Positions 26,501 through 34,812 are shown, counted from the first letter of the stretch. The stretch: 64,000 nt of DNA from CAVRZJ01 sp964594125 (GCA_964594125.1 CAZQLL010000003.1:134401-198400), one strand, 5' to 3'. Translations and numbers: made by a program. Notes: generated from the sequence alone by a model not told the origin.

Positions 26501-26663
26501 CCTGGGTCGCGTACACCTCGGTGGTCCAGAACGTCCCGGCGGCGCCGGGCAGGTGGGCGACCACGGGCACCACGCCCGAGGTCATGGGTTGCTGGGTCTG
26601 TGCCGTCGCGGTCGCGGCGGCGAGGAAAAGGACGACGGACAACGCGGCGCAGGCTCTTCTCAT
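23598..26663 (-). CDS. Exported penicillin acylase-family amidohydrolase with N-terminal extra domain
   Basis: Ntn-hydrolase of 1021 residues. Signal peptide MRRACAALSVVLFLAAATATA. Residues ~30-245 form an extra beta-rich domain (VYATQVDGASPAQIRLTILN, MASHRVNVGLANSG) without acylase motifs, similar in style to adhesion or Ig-like domains. The acylase proper starts at ~250 (GVWYITGGTLYDVHEAMGYAVATDRLWQ). The autoproteolytic nucleophile is S504 in RMGSYAWVVAGSKTASGRP, giving a beta chain of 518 residues; PHHAWSMQVAHAHTTDYY and CYADRDGNIAYWMSGR follow. Family members cleave amide bonds of penicillins, acyl-homoserine lactones or peptides; the substrate is open. SD GGAGGGACAGTG before ATG 26663. 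Confidence 0.9.
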   Translation of the reverse strand: MRRACAALSVVLFLAAATATAQTQQPMTSGVVPVVAHLPGAAGTFWTTEVYATQVDGASPAQIRLTILNPAGPSWYRDVTLPSVNGAWQTADVVAYVSAAIPDDKYVMLWDSTQPVVLTTRTATASGSRSYGQGTGSLAPGSGFRDGGQITLPAPMEMASHRVNVGLANSGAVPQTFQVIARGADGAPVDTWTLTASAHAVVQIRTNQKGAGAGSVVVTCTAGCDGTAFAYMSVVVNAGNDASFFYAAPGAGADLAQPVVVRDERGVWYITGGTLYDVHEAMGYAVATDRLWQIETYRRTARGTLAEVLGASQLNSDVFVRTIGYSEHELQAGFDGLDAESRTALKGYVDGINRRIAEVRQHTDELPFEFKAIAAQLGAPFVPADWTVTDVLAWFALLQRNFDPEALATGQLDNAALLQELAASYPSEYLAMFSDLRWLNDPEAVTMIPAAAAPVHAAATPRSVTRGHLAALPDLRTAARQIAGTVESVLQGLDRIGARVRMGSYAWVVAGSKTASGRPTLYSGPQMGFPVPSIVVEGSIIGGGLAISGMTVPGIPGIIIGRTPHHAWSMQVAHAHTTDYYIESPAAAQLHRFETIKVAGGADVTLPVFRTPHGPVINPMPFNPANVTGPVVAWKYAHWGYELGSVKALRQLARATSMDEFGEGIETIAVSQHFCYADRDGNIAYWMSGRDPVRPANADPRLPLVGDGTQEWPQPVTLKPRSHDRNNAQGFYGGWNNKTNPGYANAPNNLGYSFGPFHGAHAVVDYLSTHDGLTFEQVRDLALNIATTDSFALHRGVPWKFVAPYFTAAVQADPTPARAAALALLDAWDQHFVAGGASEWVAGAARADAWVLSEEWIKEVIALTFADELGAGRSAPSGQLLNVLLHALKGQSSGVVNAIDWFADRSASGKPTSANGLIVLALDNVLARLGAQPWNVARGYIEYRHAMLGTVHQTPYANRSTYAHCVEFGPDGPTRIESMFPLGESGTILMNQLGQPVFDANFFSMTPIYDAFAPRSFPLFP

Positions 26664-26977
26664 CACTGTCCCTCCATCGATGCGGGTCGGAAGAGGATGG
26701 TGGAGCTTCCCACGGGTGGTCTCGTTCACCCCTCTGCGAGGACGTCGTGCCGACACGCTAGGCCGTTGCGTCTCAGCGTGTCAAGCCGCAGCGCAGCGGA
26801 ATGCCGCAACGCGGCGCGCAGTCGCCGTGCAGCGGCGGCCGGCCAGAGCAGAAGCGGACCCGGGTCGCGGCGATGCAGCAGTGCGGCAGCGCGCCCGCCC
26901 CACCGCCGCACCTGCCTGCACACCGCGGAATAGATCCCCCGGCGCGCGCGCTACACGACGTCGGGAAGGGAGGGAGC
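26664..26977. other. Intergenic region between divergent genes
   Basis: 314 bp upstream of both the penicillin acylase gene and the DUF1801 gene. I see ribosome sites at both ends and short GC-rich inverted words (GCAGCGCAGCGG, GCCGCAACGCGGC), but no gene, repeat of a known family or clear promoter. Confidence 0.5.
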
Positions 26978-27397
26978 ATGGCTGAGCCGAAGACGAAGGA
27001 GACCGCGGCGGGCGTCGAGGCTTTCCTTGCGACCGTTGCGGACGAGGGGCGTCGCGCCGACTGCCGCGCGCTGCTGGAGCTGATGCGCGATGTCGCCGGG
27101 GCCGAGCCGCGGATGTGGGGCACGAGCATCGTCGGCTTCGGTCGCTACCACTACCGCTACGCCAGCGGCCACGAGGGCGATTCGTGCCTCATCGGCTTCT
27201 CGCCGCGCAAGCGGGATCTGACGCTGTTCCTGATGCCCGGTCTCGACACCCACGCGCCGCTGCTCGCCCGCCTTGGCAGGCACAAGGCCGGCAAGGGCTG
27301 CCTCTACGTCAAGCGGCTCGCCGACGTCGACGTCGCGGTGCTGCGCGAGCTCATCGCCGCCAGCGTCGCCCACCTCCGGAAGCTGTACCCCTCCTGA
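26978..27397 (+). CDS. DUF1801 domain protein
   Basis: 139-residue cytosolic protein. The family pattern is visible: VEAFLATVADEGRRADCRALLELM, then EPRMWGTSIVGFGRYHYRYASGHEGDSCLIGFSPRKRDLTLFLMPG, and GKGCLYVKRLADVDVAVLRELI. DUF1801 (YdhG-like) proteins share the fold of a small iron-chaperone-like group, but their task is unknown. ATG 26978 follows GGGAAGGGAGGG. The next small gene starts 34 bp later on the same strand. Confidence 0.85.
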   Translation: MAEPKTKETAAGVEAFLATVADEGRRADCRALLELMRDVAGAEPRMWGTSIVGFGRYHYRYASGHEGDSCLIGFSPRKRDLTLFLMPGLDTHAPLLARLGRHKAGKGCLYVKRLADVDVAVLRELIAASVAHLRKLYPS

Positions 27398-27431
27398 GCC
27401 GCCGCGTGTACGCTTGCGCGTGCAGACGAGG

Positions 27432-27737
27432 ATGCCGATGACGGGCGACCGGACCGTGAGGTCGCTGCCGGTGATCGACACCGGCGGCCCGACGTGCGGC
27501 AGTGTCGTCGGCGGGCTCACCGACGAGGAGGTCGCGATCCTGTCCCGCCTGCGCGCGCTGCACGAGGAAGCAGTCGCGCTGCGCGCCGCGGCGGCGGCCG
27601 GCGCGTGCGACGCCGCCGCTGCGGAGTCCCGCATCGCCGAGCTGCGACGCCTCCGGGAGGCGCTGGTCGAGGAGCGCGACGCGGCGCGTCATCGCCGCAT
27701 GGTGCTGCTCGGGCACGAGGAGGGAGACGGACGGTAG
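27432..27737 (+). CDS. Small coiled-coil protein, unknown
   Basis: 101 residues, not recognised. Residues ~35-100 form one long amphipathic helix (LTDEEVAILSRLRALHEEAVALR, then AESRIAELRRLREALVEERDAARHRRM), probably a coiled coil; the first 35 residues are loop-like. Codon use fits the neighbours. Possible starts are GTG 27420, ATG 27432 and ATG 27438, the last with GAGG six bases upstream. Between 27738 and 27981 I see no further gene. Confidence 0.6.
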   Translation: MPMTGDRTVRSLPVIDTGGPTCGSVVGGLTDEEVAILSRLRALHEEAVALRAAAAAGACDAAAAESRIAELRRLREALVEERDAARHRRMVLLGHEEGDGR

Positions 27738-27981
27738 TCGTCCGGGTGCCGGCGACGTCTGCGAGCACCGGGCGCAGGAGCATCGTCTCGCTGCGGCCCG
27801 GCATGGCGCTGGGCGCCGCGGCGCCGCGCGCGGTCGGCCGCGACGCGGCGTCAGATCGGGCCGCACGCAGCCCCGGGCGACGCAGGCGCACCAGGCAGTG
27901 CGTCAAGGAGCGGGGGGCGAGTCCGGCTCGTGATGGCGTACCGCCGCCGCCGCCAGCCGGACACGCGGCACGGTATCCGGG

Positions 27982-28998
27982 CTAGCGCAGCGAGGCGCGG
28001 ACGAGCGCGGCGAGGGCGCGGCCGGAGCGCCACGCGCCCTCGATGTCGCCGGTCGAGCACCAGTCGCCGCAGGCGCCGATGCGGTCCCACGAGTCCCACA
28101 GGCAGTCGGCGCGCAGCGGGTACTTCGGCACCGCGTACGGCCAGCGATGGGCGACCGCGAGCCTCACCTCGGGCAGCGGCCGGTCGAGGCAGGCGCGGAA
28201 GCCGGTGAGCAGTGCGGCCGCCACCGCCTCGTCGGGGTCGTTCAGGTGCGCCAGCGACCACAGGGCGTTGGCGTGCAGCACCCAGCGCTCGCCGGGCTCC
28301 CGGCCCGGGCGCGACGCCTCGTACACCGCCCACGCGAGACCGCTCCCGCGGTCGGCGGGGTCGCACCGCGCCACCCCGACCGGACCCGCCAGCTCGATCA
28401 TCACGGTCCAGCACGAGGCGAACTCCACCGCGGCGGCCTGGGCGGCGAGCCTGGCGGCGGGCGCCAGCAGCGGCGCCGCCTGCGGCGCCGGTACCGCCAC
28501 GGCGACCGCCATGTACGGCCCGAACTGCCGGCCGCCCTCGGCGATCAGGCGCCACTCGCCCGGGCCGCGCACGAGGTCGGTGATCCGCGTCGAGGTCTCG
28601 CACGGCACCTCGCCGCCGACCAGGTGGCCGAGCGCGCTCATGCTCGGGACCGGCACGAGGCGCTCGTCGCCCGCCTTGGGCAGCAGCGGCCGCCCGATCT
28701 CGACCGGATCGCGCCACTCCCGGATGCCGCCCTGCTCCCGCCAGCGGTCGACCAGTGCGCAGAACTTGGGGTCGCGCGCGGTCAGCGACGGCGCGCCGTG
28801 GTCGAACGCGCGCTCGCCGATGCGGCGCGTCGCGGCGCGGCCGCCGCGCCCGCGCGACTTCTCGAACACCACGCAGGCGATGCCGGAGTCGACCAGCGAG
28901 CGCGCGCACGACAGGCCGGCGACGCCGGCGCCAATCACCGCAACCGGTCCCACGGCCGGCGCCATGCCGGTCGGCACGAGGTTGTCAAACGCTGGCAC
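27982..28998 (-). CDS. FAD-dependent amine oxidase/renalase-like oxidoreductase
   Basis: 338 residues. The N-terminus has the FAD-binding VAVIGAGVAGLSCARSLVDSG and the second phosphate-binding stretch VFEKSRGRGGRAATRR. FDHGAPSLTARDPKF is typical of the renalase-like bacterial branch, as is the C-terminal AHRWPYAVPKYPLRADCLWDS and CGDWCSTGDIEGAWRSGRALA that ends the FAD site. Human renalase oxidises misformed dihydro-NAD(P); the bacterial relatives are mostly untested. Start set at GTG 28998, which has GGGAGGAGG eight bases upstream; a longer frame runs to 29091. Single gene. Confidence 0.85.
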   Translation of the reverse strand: MPAFDNLVPTGMAPAVGPVAVIGAGVAGLSCARSLVDSGIACVVFEKSRGRGGRAATRRIGERAFDHGAPSLTARDPKFCALVDRWREQGGIREWRDPVEIGRPLLPKAGDERLVPVPSMSALGHLVGGEVPCETSTRITDLVRGPGEWRLIAEGGRQFGPYMAVAVAVPAPQAAPLLAPAARLAAQAAAVEFASCWTVMIELAGPVGVARCDPADRGSGLAWAVYEASRPGREPGERWVLHANALWSLAHLNDPDEAVAAALLTGFRACLDRPLPEVRLAVAHRWPYAVPKYPLRADCLWDSWDRIGACGDWCSTGDIEGAWRSGRALAALVRASLR

Positions 28999-29177
28999 CC
29001 GTCCCGCCTCCTCCCGCGCACAGCATACCGCCCCGCCCCGGCAAACGCCCATCCTCTGCGCGGCATTCTCGGCGATGTGCGCCGCGTTCACACGCGGCCG
29101 CCGTGCCGTGCCGGCTGCGCCGGCGCCGCACGCGCCGCCGCGACCCGCTACACTGCGCCGTACGAAGGAGGGCGCCG

Positions 29178-29693
29178 ATGCCCAACCCGACAGCCACGTT
29201 CGAGACCTCCCTGGGAACGTTCAAGGCGGAGATCCTGCTCGCCGAGATGCCCATCACCGCCGGCAACTTCCTCGCCCTTGCGCGCTCGGGCTTCTACGAC
29301 GGGCTGCACTTCCACCGGGTGATCGACGCCTTCATGATCCAGTTCGGCTGCCCGCACTCCAAGGATCCGGCGAGCCCGCGCGCCGGCACCGGCGGCCCGC
29401 CGCACGGCACGATCCCCGACGAGTTCCTCGACACCGCCCGCTTCTCCAACGAGCCCGGCACGCTGGCGATGGCCAACACCGGGCGGCCGAACTCGGGCGG
29501 CTCGCAGTTCTTCATCAACACCCGGCACAACGCCTACCTCGACTGGTTCACGCCCGGGGCGTCGCGCCACCCGGTGTTCGGCCGCGTCACCGAAGGGATG
29601 GACGTGGTCGGCACGATCGGGAAGACGCCGACGGGCCCGGGCGACCGCCCGCGCACGCCGGTGAAGATGATCAAGGTCACGATCAGCGAGTGA
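29178..29693 (+). CDS. Peptidyl-prolyl cis-trans isomerase (cyclophilin)
   Basis: 171-residue protein-folding catalyst without signal peptide, so cytosolic. Active-site blocks are in place: GFYDGLHFHRVIDAFMIQFG (with the essential Arg in FHRV), FSNEPGTLAMANTGRPNSGGSQFFI, and HPVFGRVTEGMDVV. The insert PHSKDPASPRAGTGGPPHGTIPDEF is the usual prokaryotic loop. GAAGGAGG stands before ATG 29178. The upstream 179 bp separate it from a divergent oxidoreductase gene. Confidence 0.94.
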   Translation: MPNPTATFETSLGTFKAEILLAEMPITAGNFLALARSGFYDGLHFHRVIDAFMIQFGCPHSKDPASPRAGTGGPPHGTIPDEFLDTARFSNEPGTLAMANTGRPNSGGSQFFINTRHNAYLDWFTPGASRHPVFGRVTEGMDVVGTIGKTPTGPGDRPRTPVKMIKVTISE

Positions 29694-29837
29694 CCGGAGG
29701 CGGGCGCCTGTCGCGCGGCTTCCCATGGCTGTGGTCGCTGCCACGGCGGTGAGATAATCGACAGCGGACGCGGAATGCGGACCACGGGTGGTACGGCAGC
29801 GCAGCGGCGCAGCGCTCGGGTGTCGACGGCGACGACC

Positions 29838-31367
29838 ATGCGGAAACGCTCCCATGCACGGAAGTCGGACAGCTCGGCGCGCCGTTGGCGACGGCTGCTG
29901 CACGCGTGCGCCGTGGCGGCGGGGCTCGTGCTGCTCGCGCTCCAGCCGGCGTGCCGGTGGACCGGAGGCGACCCCCCGCTGGTCGTGGCGTTCGGCGAGG
30001 ACACGGTCCAGCTCGACCCCCACCGCGGCAACCGCAACACCGGATGGTCCCTGCTTTCGAGCATCTGCGACGGGCTGGTGGCGTTCGCGCCGGACATGAC
30101 GCTCGAGCCCGCGCTCGCGGAGCGCTGGGAGCAGGTCGGACCGCGCGAGTGGCACTTCCACCTCCGCCGCGGGGTGTGGTTTCACAACGGCGCCGCGCTC
30201 ACCGCCGCCGACGTCGTGGCCAGCCTGGAGCGGGCGCGCACGCACCCGCGCTCCTCGGTCGCGTACCACATGGTGGGCGTGAGCTCGGTGGCCGCCGCCG
30301 GCGACCGCTCGGTCGTGATCACGACGGCGGGACCGGCGCCCGACCTGCTCGCCCGCCTCACCTTCCTGCTCGTCGTGCCGCGCGAGCAGGCGGCGGAGGC
30401 GCAGATCACCGCCCCCGTCGGCACCGGCTCCTACCGCTTCGTCCGCCGCGAGGCCGACGGTACAGTCGTCGCACGCGGGTGGTCGGGGTGGCGCGGCCGC
30501 CCGCCGATCACCGAGGTCCGCTTCGAGTTCTGCGGCTCGGACGGCGAGGCGGCGCGCCGCCTGGCGGCCGGCACGGCGGACATCTGCTACCGCGTTCCCG
30601 ACGACTGGCTCAACGAGCTCGGGGCGGCGGCGGGGGTGCGGATGGTGCAGCAGCCGGGACTCGCCGTGCACCTGCTGGGGGTTCACCCGGAGCACGCGGC
30701 CGGCCCCGCTCGCGCGGCGCTGGCCGACCCGCGCGTCCGCCGCGCCCTGCTGCTCGCGCTCGACCGCGGCGCGTGGATCCGCAGGGTGCACCGCGGCAAC
30801 GGCACCGTCGCCACGCAGTTCGTCCACCCCGCGGTGTTCGGCTTCGACCCCGAGCTCCAGGCGCTGCCGTACGATCCCGACGAGGCCAGGCGCCTGCTCG
30901 CCGAGGCCGGCCATGCCGGCGGCTTCGAGGTCGCGCTCGAGCCCGGCGGCGCCGGCGCCGACCTCGTCGCGGCGATCGTCGGCGACCTCGCGGCGATCGG
31001 CGTGTCGGTCCGGCCGCGGCAGGACCGATCCGGGCCGCTCACCTACTTCGCGTGGGCGTGCAGCACCGGCGACGCGTCCGACTTCCTCAACTCGCCGCTG
31101 TGGCGGGCGCACGACGCCGCTCACGCGCACCTCGGCGCCGGGAGCCTGGAAGGAGCGGTCGCGCCGCTGCTCGCCGCCGCCGACGTCGAGGTCGATGCGG
31201 GGCGGCGGCGCGCGTTGCTGCAGCAGGCGCAGCGCCGCGTGCTCGCGGAGCTGCCGCTGCTGCCGCTGACCGTCCGCTGGGGGTACCGCGGCGTCAGCGA
31301 CCGCGTCGAGGTCGTCACCCGCTACGACGAGCGACTCGCGGTCGCCGCGTGCCGCTGGCGCCGCTGA
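29838..31367 (+). CDS. Peptide-type ABC transporter substrate-binding lipoprotein (family 5), orphan
   Basis: 509 residues from ATG 29838. Basic n-region, then ACAVAAGLVLLALQPAC, a lipoprotein-like signal. SBP_bac_5 features: FGEDTVQLDPHRGNRNTGWSL, LAERWEQVGPREWHFHLRRGVWFHNGAALTAADVVASLERAR, APVGTGSYRF, and DPRVRRALLLALDRGAWIRRV. Binds oligopeptides or similar in the periplasm. No permease or ATPase gene is near, so it must share a transporter encoded elsewhere. ATG 29775 is an alternative start with no better ribosome site. Confidence 0.88.
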   Translation: MRKRSHARKSDSSARRWRRLLHACAVAAGLVLLALQPACRWTGGDPPLVVAFGEDTVQLDPHRGNRNTGWSLLSSICDGLVAFAPDMTLEPALAERWEQVGPREWHFHLRRGVWFHNGAALTAADVVASLERARTHPRSSVAYHMVGVSSVAAAGDRSVVITTAGPAPDLLARLTFLLVVPREQAAEAQITAPVGTGSYRFVRREADGTVVARGWSGWRGRPPITEVRFEFCGSDGEAARRLAAGTADICYRVPDDWLNELGAAAGVRMVQQPGLAVHLLGVHPEHAAGPARAALADPRVRRALLLALDRGAWIRRVHRGNGTVATQFVHPAVFGFDPELQALPYDPDEARRLLAEAGHAGGFEVALEPGGAGADLVAAIVGDLAAIGVSVRPRQDRSGPLTYFAWACSTGDASDFLNSPLWRAHDAAHAHLGAGSLEGAVAPLLAAADVEVDAGRRRALLQQAQRRVLAELPLLPLTVRWGYRGVSDRVEVVTRYDERLAVAACRWRR

Positions 31368-31376
31368 CCGGGGCCG

Positions 31377-31877
31377 TCAGACGGCGGTGCGCTCGCGCAC
31401 CTGTTTCATGTGGTGGCTGGCGTGCCGCCAGTGGAACTTCCGCCACTGCGGCACGGTCATCGCGGCGAAGAACGCGTGGCGCAGCAGCGGCGTGCCTTCG
31501 CCGAAGCGCTCCGCGGCGCGCGTCAGCGCGGCGTCGAGCTCGACCAGCGCAGCGGCGATCGCCGCCCGCACCTCGGCGGGCGCGATCGACCCCGACGGGA
31601 CGACGGCTTCCGGCGCGTCGGCGCGCGGGAAGTAGCCGACGTCGAGCACCAGCACACGGGCCGCCCACTGTCCGAACGTCGGCCGGCGCGCCTTGGTATC
31701 GCCGGCGGCGAGCGCCTTCTCGAGCGCCGACACGTTGAGCCGGAACGCCAGCGTCAGGTGCTCGAGGATCAGCGCCGGCGACCACTTCCCGCCGGCCGAG
31801 CGCGCGAGCTGCTCGACCGTCAGGTGCGTTGTCGCGGCCACGATCTCGTCGTGCGTCCGCTGAAGGTATCGATCCAT
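31377..31877 (-). CDS. DinB-like protein (DUF1569 type)
   Basis: 166-residue four-helix protein of the DinB/YfiT metalloenzyme superfamily. Metal-binding histidines are likely in LILEHLTLAF, FHWRHASHHMKQ; N-terminal MDRYLQRTHDEIVAATTHLT and SAGGKWSPAL follow the family pattern. Members are nickel- or zinc-binding thiol transferases or have no known task. It ends 9 bp from the convergent peptide-binding protein gene. It lies 16 bp behind the M20 peptidase gene, so the two probably share a transcript. Confidence 0.8.
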   Translation of the reverse strand: MDRYLQRTHDEIVAATTHLTVEQLARSAGGKWSPALILEHLTLAFRLNVSALEKALAAGDTKARRPTFGQWAARVLVLDVGYFPRADAPEAVVPSGSIAPAEVRAAIAAALVELDAALTRAAERFGEGTPLLRHAFFAAMTVPQWRKFHWRHASHHMKQVRERTAV

Positions 31878-31893
31878 CGCTTCCCTCCGGCGC

Positions 31894-32976
31894 CTACGCC
31901 GCCGCGGCGATGCGGAACGCCTCGAGCAGCACCCGCACCGCCTTCTCCATGTCGGCCACCGCCACGCACTCGTCGGTCGAGTGCTCGTTCTGCGCGCCGA
32001 TCCCCATCACCGCCATCTCGATCCCGTGGTTGTTGTACACCGAGGCGTCGGTGAAGCCGGTGATGTGGACTGCCTTCGCGGCGATCCCCACGGTCGCCAG
32101 CGCCCGCTTCGCGACCTGCACCGCCCACGCCTCCTCCGGGATGTGCACCGCGCGGCACTTCTCGTCGACCGCGATCTCGCAGCGCGCGCCCGCCGCCTCG
32201 ACCTCGGCGCGGATCGTCGCGGTCATCCTCTCCGCCAGCGCCGCCGCCTTCGCATGGTCGCCGGAGCGGCACTCGGCGAGGAAGGAGCACGACGCCGGCA
32301 CGCCGTTGCGGATGATACCGCCGGTGATCACGCCGACGTTGGCGGTGGTCTCGTGGTCGAGGCGGCCGAGCGGCAGCGCCGCGATCGCGCGCGCCGCGGC
32401 GAGGATCGCGTTGATCCCCTTCTCCGGCTCCATCCCGGCGTGCGCCGCCTTCCCGGTCACTGTGACGTCGATCGCGACGTACGTCGGGCCGCCGATCACG
32501 ATCGTGTCGAGGGTGTCGTTGTCCATCAGGAAGCCGCGCTTCGCGGTCAGGCGCGAGTAGTCGAGCGCGCGCACGCCGAGCAGCCCGACCTCCTCCTGGC
32601 GCGAGACCGCGAGCTCGATCGGCGGCCGCACCTCGGCGACGCGCAGCGCCTCGAGCACCTCCGCGATCCCCGCCTTGTCGTCGGCGCCGAGGATGGTGTC
32701 GCCCGCGGAGCGGATGATCCCGTCCTCCCCGAGCACCGGCTCGATACCGACGCCGGGCTTCACGGTGTCGGCGTGACAGGAGAGCAGGATCGGCTCCGCG
32801 GCCTGGCAGCCCTTCGCGGGAAACGCGGCGATCAGGTTGCCGTATTCGTCGAGCGCCGCCGTGCCGCCGATCGCGCGTACCTCGTCGAGAAGCCAGGCGA
32901 GGAACCGCGCCTCGTTCCCCGACTCCGAGTCGATCCGCACCATCTCCATGAACTGTTCGACCATGCGCTCCGACAC
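31894..32976 (-). CDS. M20-family metallopeptidase (PepT-like)
   Basis: 360-residue cytosolic di-zinc peptidase. Zinc and catalytic residues are in SCHADTVKPG, GADDKAGIAE and QEEVGLLG; the C-terminal ligand is in NEHSTDECV. The dimerisation domain ~175-285 contains GKAAHAGMEPEKGINAI. Wording is nearest to the PepT-like tripeptidase branch. Start: GTG 32976 with GGGAGG upstream; a longer frame to 33039 exists. Would release amino acids from small peptides, in keeping with the peptide-binding protein next door. Confidence 0.88.
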   Translation of the reverse strand: MSERMVEQFMEMVRIDSESGNEARFLAWLLDEVRAIGGTAALDEYGNLIAAFPAKGCQAAEPILLSCHADTVKPGVGIEPVLGEDGIIRSAGDTILGADDKAGIAEVLEALRVAEVRPPIELAVSRQEEVGLLGVRALDYSRLTAKRGFLMDNDTLDTIVIGGPTYVAIDVTVTGKAAHAGMEPEKGINAILAAARAIAALPLGRLDHETTANVGVITGGIIRNGVPASCSFLAECRSGDHAKAAALAERMTATIRAEVEAAGARCEIAVDEKCRAVHIPEEAWAVQVAKRALATVGIAAKAVHITGFTDASVYNNHGIEMAVMGIGAQNEHSTDECVAVADMEKAVRVLLEAFRIAAAA

Positions 32977-33081
32977 CGGTCGCCTCCCGCCCGCGTCCCG
33001 GGCTCGCCGTAGCGTACGGTTTTCGCGCGGGGCGGGCAACCCGCAGCCGACGGTACGCGGTCACCCCGCGGCCGCCTCCGG

Positions 33082-33187
33082 TATTGTCCTTGACGGCCCC
33101 TTCATCCTGCGGGAGCGCGGGCGCCCTCGCCCGCGCGGAGGTCCTGCTCTGCGGCGCCCGGGCCGGCAGGGCGCTGCCGCTCGGGAG
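33082..33187. repeat. Large dispersed hairpin repeat, copy 1 (GGGCGCCCTCGCC family)
   Basis: Reads GGAGCGCGGGCGCCCTCGCC, a spacer, then GGCGCCCGGGCCGG with a partly decayed right arm. It shares ~105 bp with 61121-61226 (including the left part CCCCTTCA(A)TC(C)TGCGGG) and the central part with 34866-34945. The arms GGGCGCCCTCGCC and GGCGAGGGCGCC can pair in the better copies. It occupies the space before vapBC; the rest of 32977-33304 shows no gene. Confidence 0.7.
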
Positions 33188-33304
33188 AATCTGCGCGCGC
33201 AGCGGCGACCTCCCCATGGAGCAGACCGGCGCGTCCCCGCACCGGACTGTGCTGCTTGCCCCAGCCCTCTTCCTCCATTATTCTCTCATTGTGGAGGCAC
33301 TGTA

Positions 33305-33538
33305 ATGGCCACGCTCAACGTCAAGGAGTTCCCCGACGACCTCTACGCGCACCTCAAGGCCCGAGCCGAGCGGGAGCGGCGCTCCGTGGCGCAGGAGGTG
33401 ATCCACCTGCTCGCCGGCGCGGTCGCGGAGCCGGAGCCGCTGTCGATCCTCGCCCTGCGCGGTCTCGGCAAGGCGTGCTGGGCCGGCATCGACGCCATCG
33501 AGCACATCGACCGGGAGCGCGAGTCGTGGCGCTCCTAG
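33305..33538 (+). CDS. vapB: VapB/FitA-type antitoxin
   Basis: 77 residues. The N-terminal MATLNVKEFPDDLYAHLKARAERERRSVAQEVIHLL is a ribbon-helix-helix DNA-binding domain of the Arc/FitA type; the C-terminal tail (LSILALRGLGKACWAGIDAIEH) would wrap the toxin. Ribosome site GGAGG before ATG 33305. Overlaps the toxin gene by 13 bases, the normal layout of such modules. Expected to repress its own promoter in the region 33190-33300. Confidence 0.87.
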   Translation: MATLNVKEFPDDLYAHLKARAERERRSVAQEVIHLLAGAVAEPEPLSILALRGLGKACWAGIDAIEHIDRERESWRS

Positions 33539-34008
33539 ACGAGGTCGGCGCCGGTCCGGTGGGGCTCGACACCGCGCCCTTCATCTACCTGATCGAGGAG
33601 CACGAAACATTCCTGCCGGTCGTGGAGCCGGTGTTCGCCGCCATCGCCGGCGGGCGGATCGCCGCCGTGACCTCGGCGCTGACGCTGCTCGAGGTGCTGG
33701 TGGTGCCGCTGCGCGCCGCCGACGTGCCGCTGGCACGCCGCTACGAGGCGCTGCTGGGTGGCAGTCGCGGTCTCGAACTCGCCGAGGTGTCGCGCGCCGT
33801 ACTGCGCGATGCGGCGGCGCTGCGGGCTGTCAGCGGCATGCGCTCGCCCGACGCGATCCAGATCGCGACCGCGCTGCAGCGGGGCTGCACGAGCTTCGTC
33901 ACCAACGACCGCGCGCTCCCCGCCCCGCCCGGGCTGCGTATTCTCCGCCTCTCCGACTTCCTCCCGCCGGAACGCAGACGGTCTTCGCCCCGGGTCAGCG
34001 AGCGCTGA
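33526..34008 (+). CDS. vapC: VapC-type PIN-domain ribonuclease toxin
   Basis: 160 residues. Acidic PIN residues: D in VGLDTAPFIYLIEEH, E in SALTLLEVLVVPLR, D in RSPDAIQIATAL, D in FVTNDRAL. All four are present, so the RNase should be active. Start GTG 33526 inside the antitoxin gene. VapC toxins cut initiator tRNA, other tRNAs or rRNA. The last ~15 residues (PERRRSSPRVSER) lie beyond the PIN fold. Confidence 0.87.
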   Translation: MALLDEVGAGPVGLDTAPFIYLIEEHETFLPVVEPVFAAIAGGRIAAVTSALTLLEVLVVPLRAADVPLARRYEALLGGSRGLELAEVSRAVLRDAAALRAVSGMRSPDAIQIATALQRGCTSFVTNDRALPAPPGLRILRLSDFLPPERRRSSPRVSER

Positions 34009-34041
34009 CCGCTTGGCGGTCGAGCGGGTCCTCCGCGACGG

Positions 34042-34767
34042 CTACTTCCCGAACACCAGGTTGCCGCCGACGTGGCCGAGGGTGGCGATGGCGATCATCC
34101 CGGCAGCGAGCGCCGCGAAGTAGGCGGCGGCCGCCAGCGCGTGCAGCGGCGAGGCGCCGGTGAGCAGACCGGTCTGCGCGGAGAACACGGCGCCGGAGGC
34201 GTGCAGCGCCAGTGCGACGACGCCGAGCGCGACGAACGCCCCCGAGAATGCCAGCTTGAGCCGGATGATGCGGTACGGCCGTCCTCCGTAGCGGTGGCGC
34301 CAGTCCCAGTACCCGGCCGCGATGGTCAGCGGCGAGAGCAGCACCGAGAGACCGAGCAGGAGCAGCGTCGCCCGCTCGAGCGTCGCCACCGTGGCGGCGG
34401 ACCCGCCGAGCGCCTCGAGCACGCGCACGGCGGCGCCGCCGGCGGCGGAGAACCCGAGCAGCACCAGGGCGCCGAGCAGCGCGAACGGGAACAGCCCGAT
34501 CGGCAGGTGGGCGGCGAGCGGGTGGAGGCGCGCCTTCGGCTGCGCGCGGTGGATCTCCATGTCCATCACCACCGGCACCGGGTGGCCGTACGGCGCCTCG
34601 ACGGACAGGACCGCGCCGCACAGCGGGCACACCGCGAGGCCGTGCGTGTCGAGGTCCGCGAACGACAGCTCGAGGTGGCACACCGGGCAGACGAACGTGC
34701 GCCCGTACGCGCGCTTCTTGAACCGCTTCACGATCCGCCCGGACGCCTTCATCAGGTCAGCCAGCAT
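34042..34767 (-). CDS. Membrane protein: zinc ribbon plus DUF2231-like membrane domain
   Basis: 241 residues. Residues ~25-60 hold a rubredoxin/zinc-ribbon-like pair CPVCH and CPLCG. From ~85, HPLAAHLPIGLFPFALLG opens a four-helix membrane domain of the DUF2231 type, with conserved His, helices at about 88-110, 128-150, 168-190 and 210-232. DUF2231 proteins are linked to haem or electron transport in some families, without proof. SD GGGAGGTGG before ATG 34767. Single gene convergent with vapC. Confidence 0.75.
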   Translation of the reverse strand: MLADLMKASGRIVKRFKKRAYGRTFVCPVCHLELSFADLDTHGLAVCPLCGAVLSVEAPYGHPVPVVMDMEIHRAQPKARLHPLAAHLPIGLFPFALLGALVLLGFSAAGGAAVRVLEALGGSAATVATLERATLLLLGLSVLLSPLTIAAGYWDWRHRYGGRPYRIIRLKLAFSGAFVALGVVALALHASGAVFSAQTGLLTGASPLHALAAAAYFAALAAGMIAIATLGHVGGNLVFGK

Positions 34768-34812
34768 CGCGCCACCTCCCGTCCCGAGGCACCGCCGCCC
34801 GCGCGGAGCGAC

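Noticed and set aside
33107..33190. Frames through the GGAGCGCGGGCG repeat as small protein genes
   Set aside because: The sequence is a repeat shared with two other intergenic sites, not a conserved protein.
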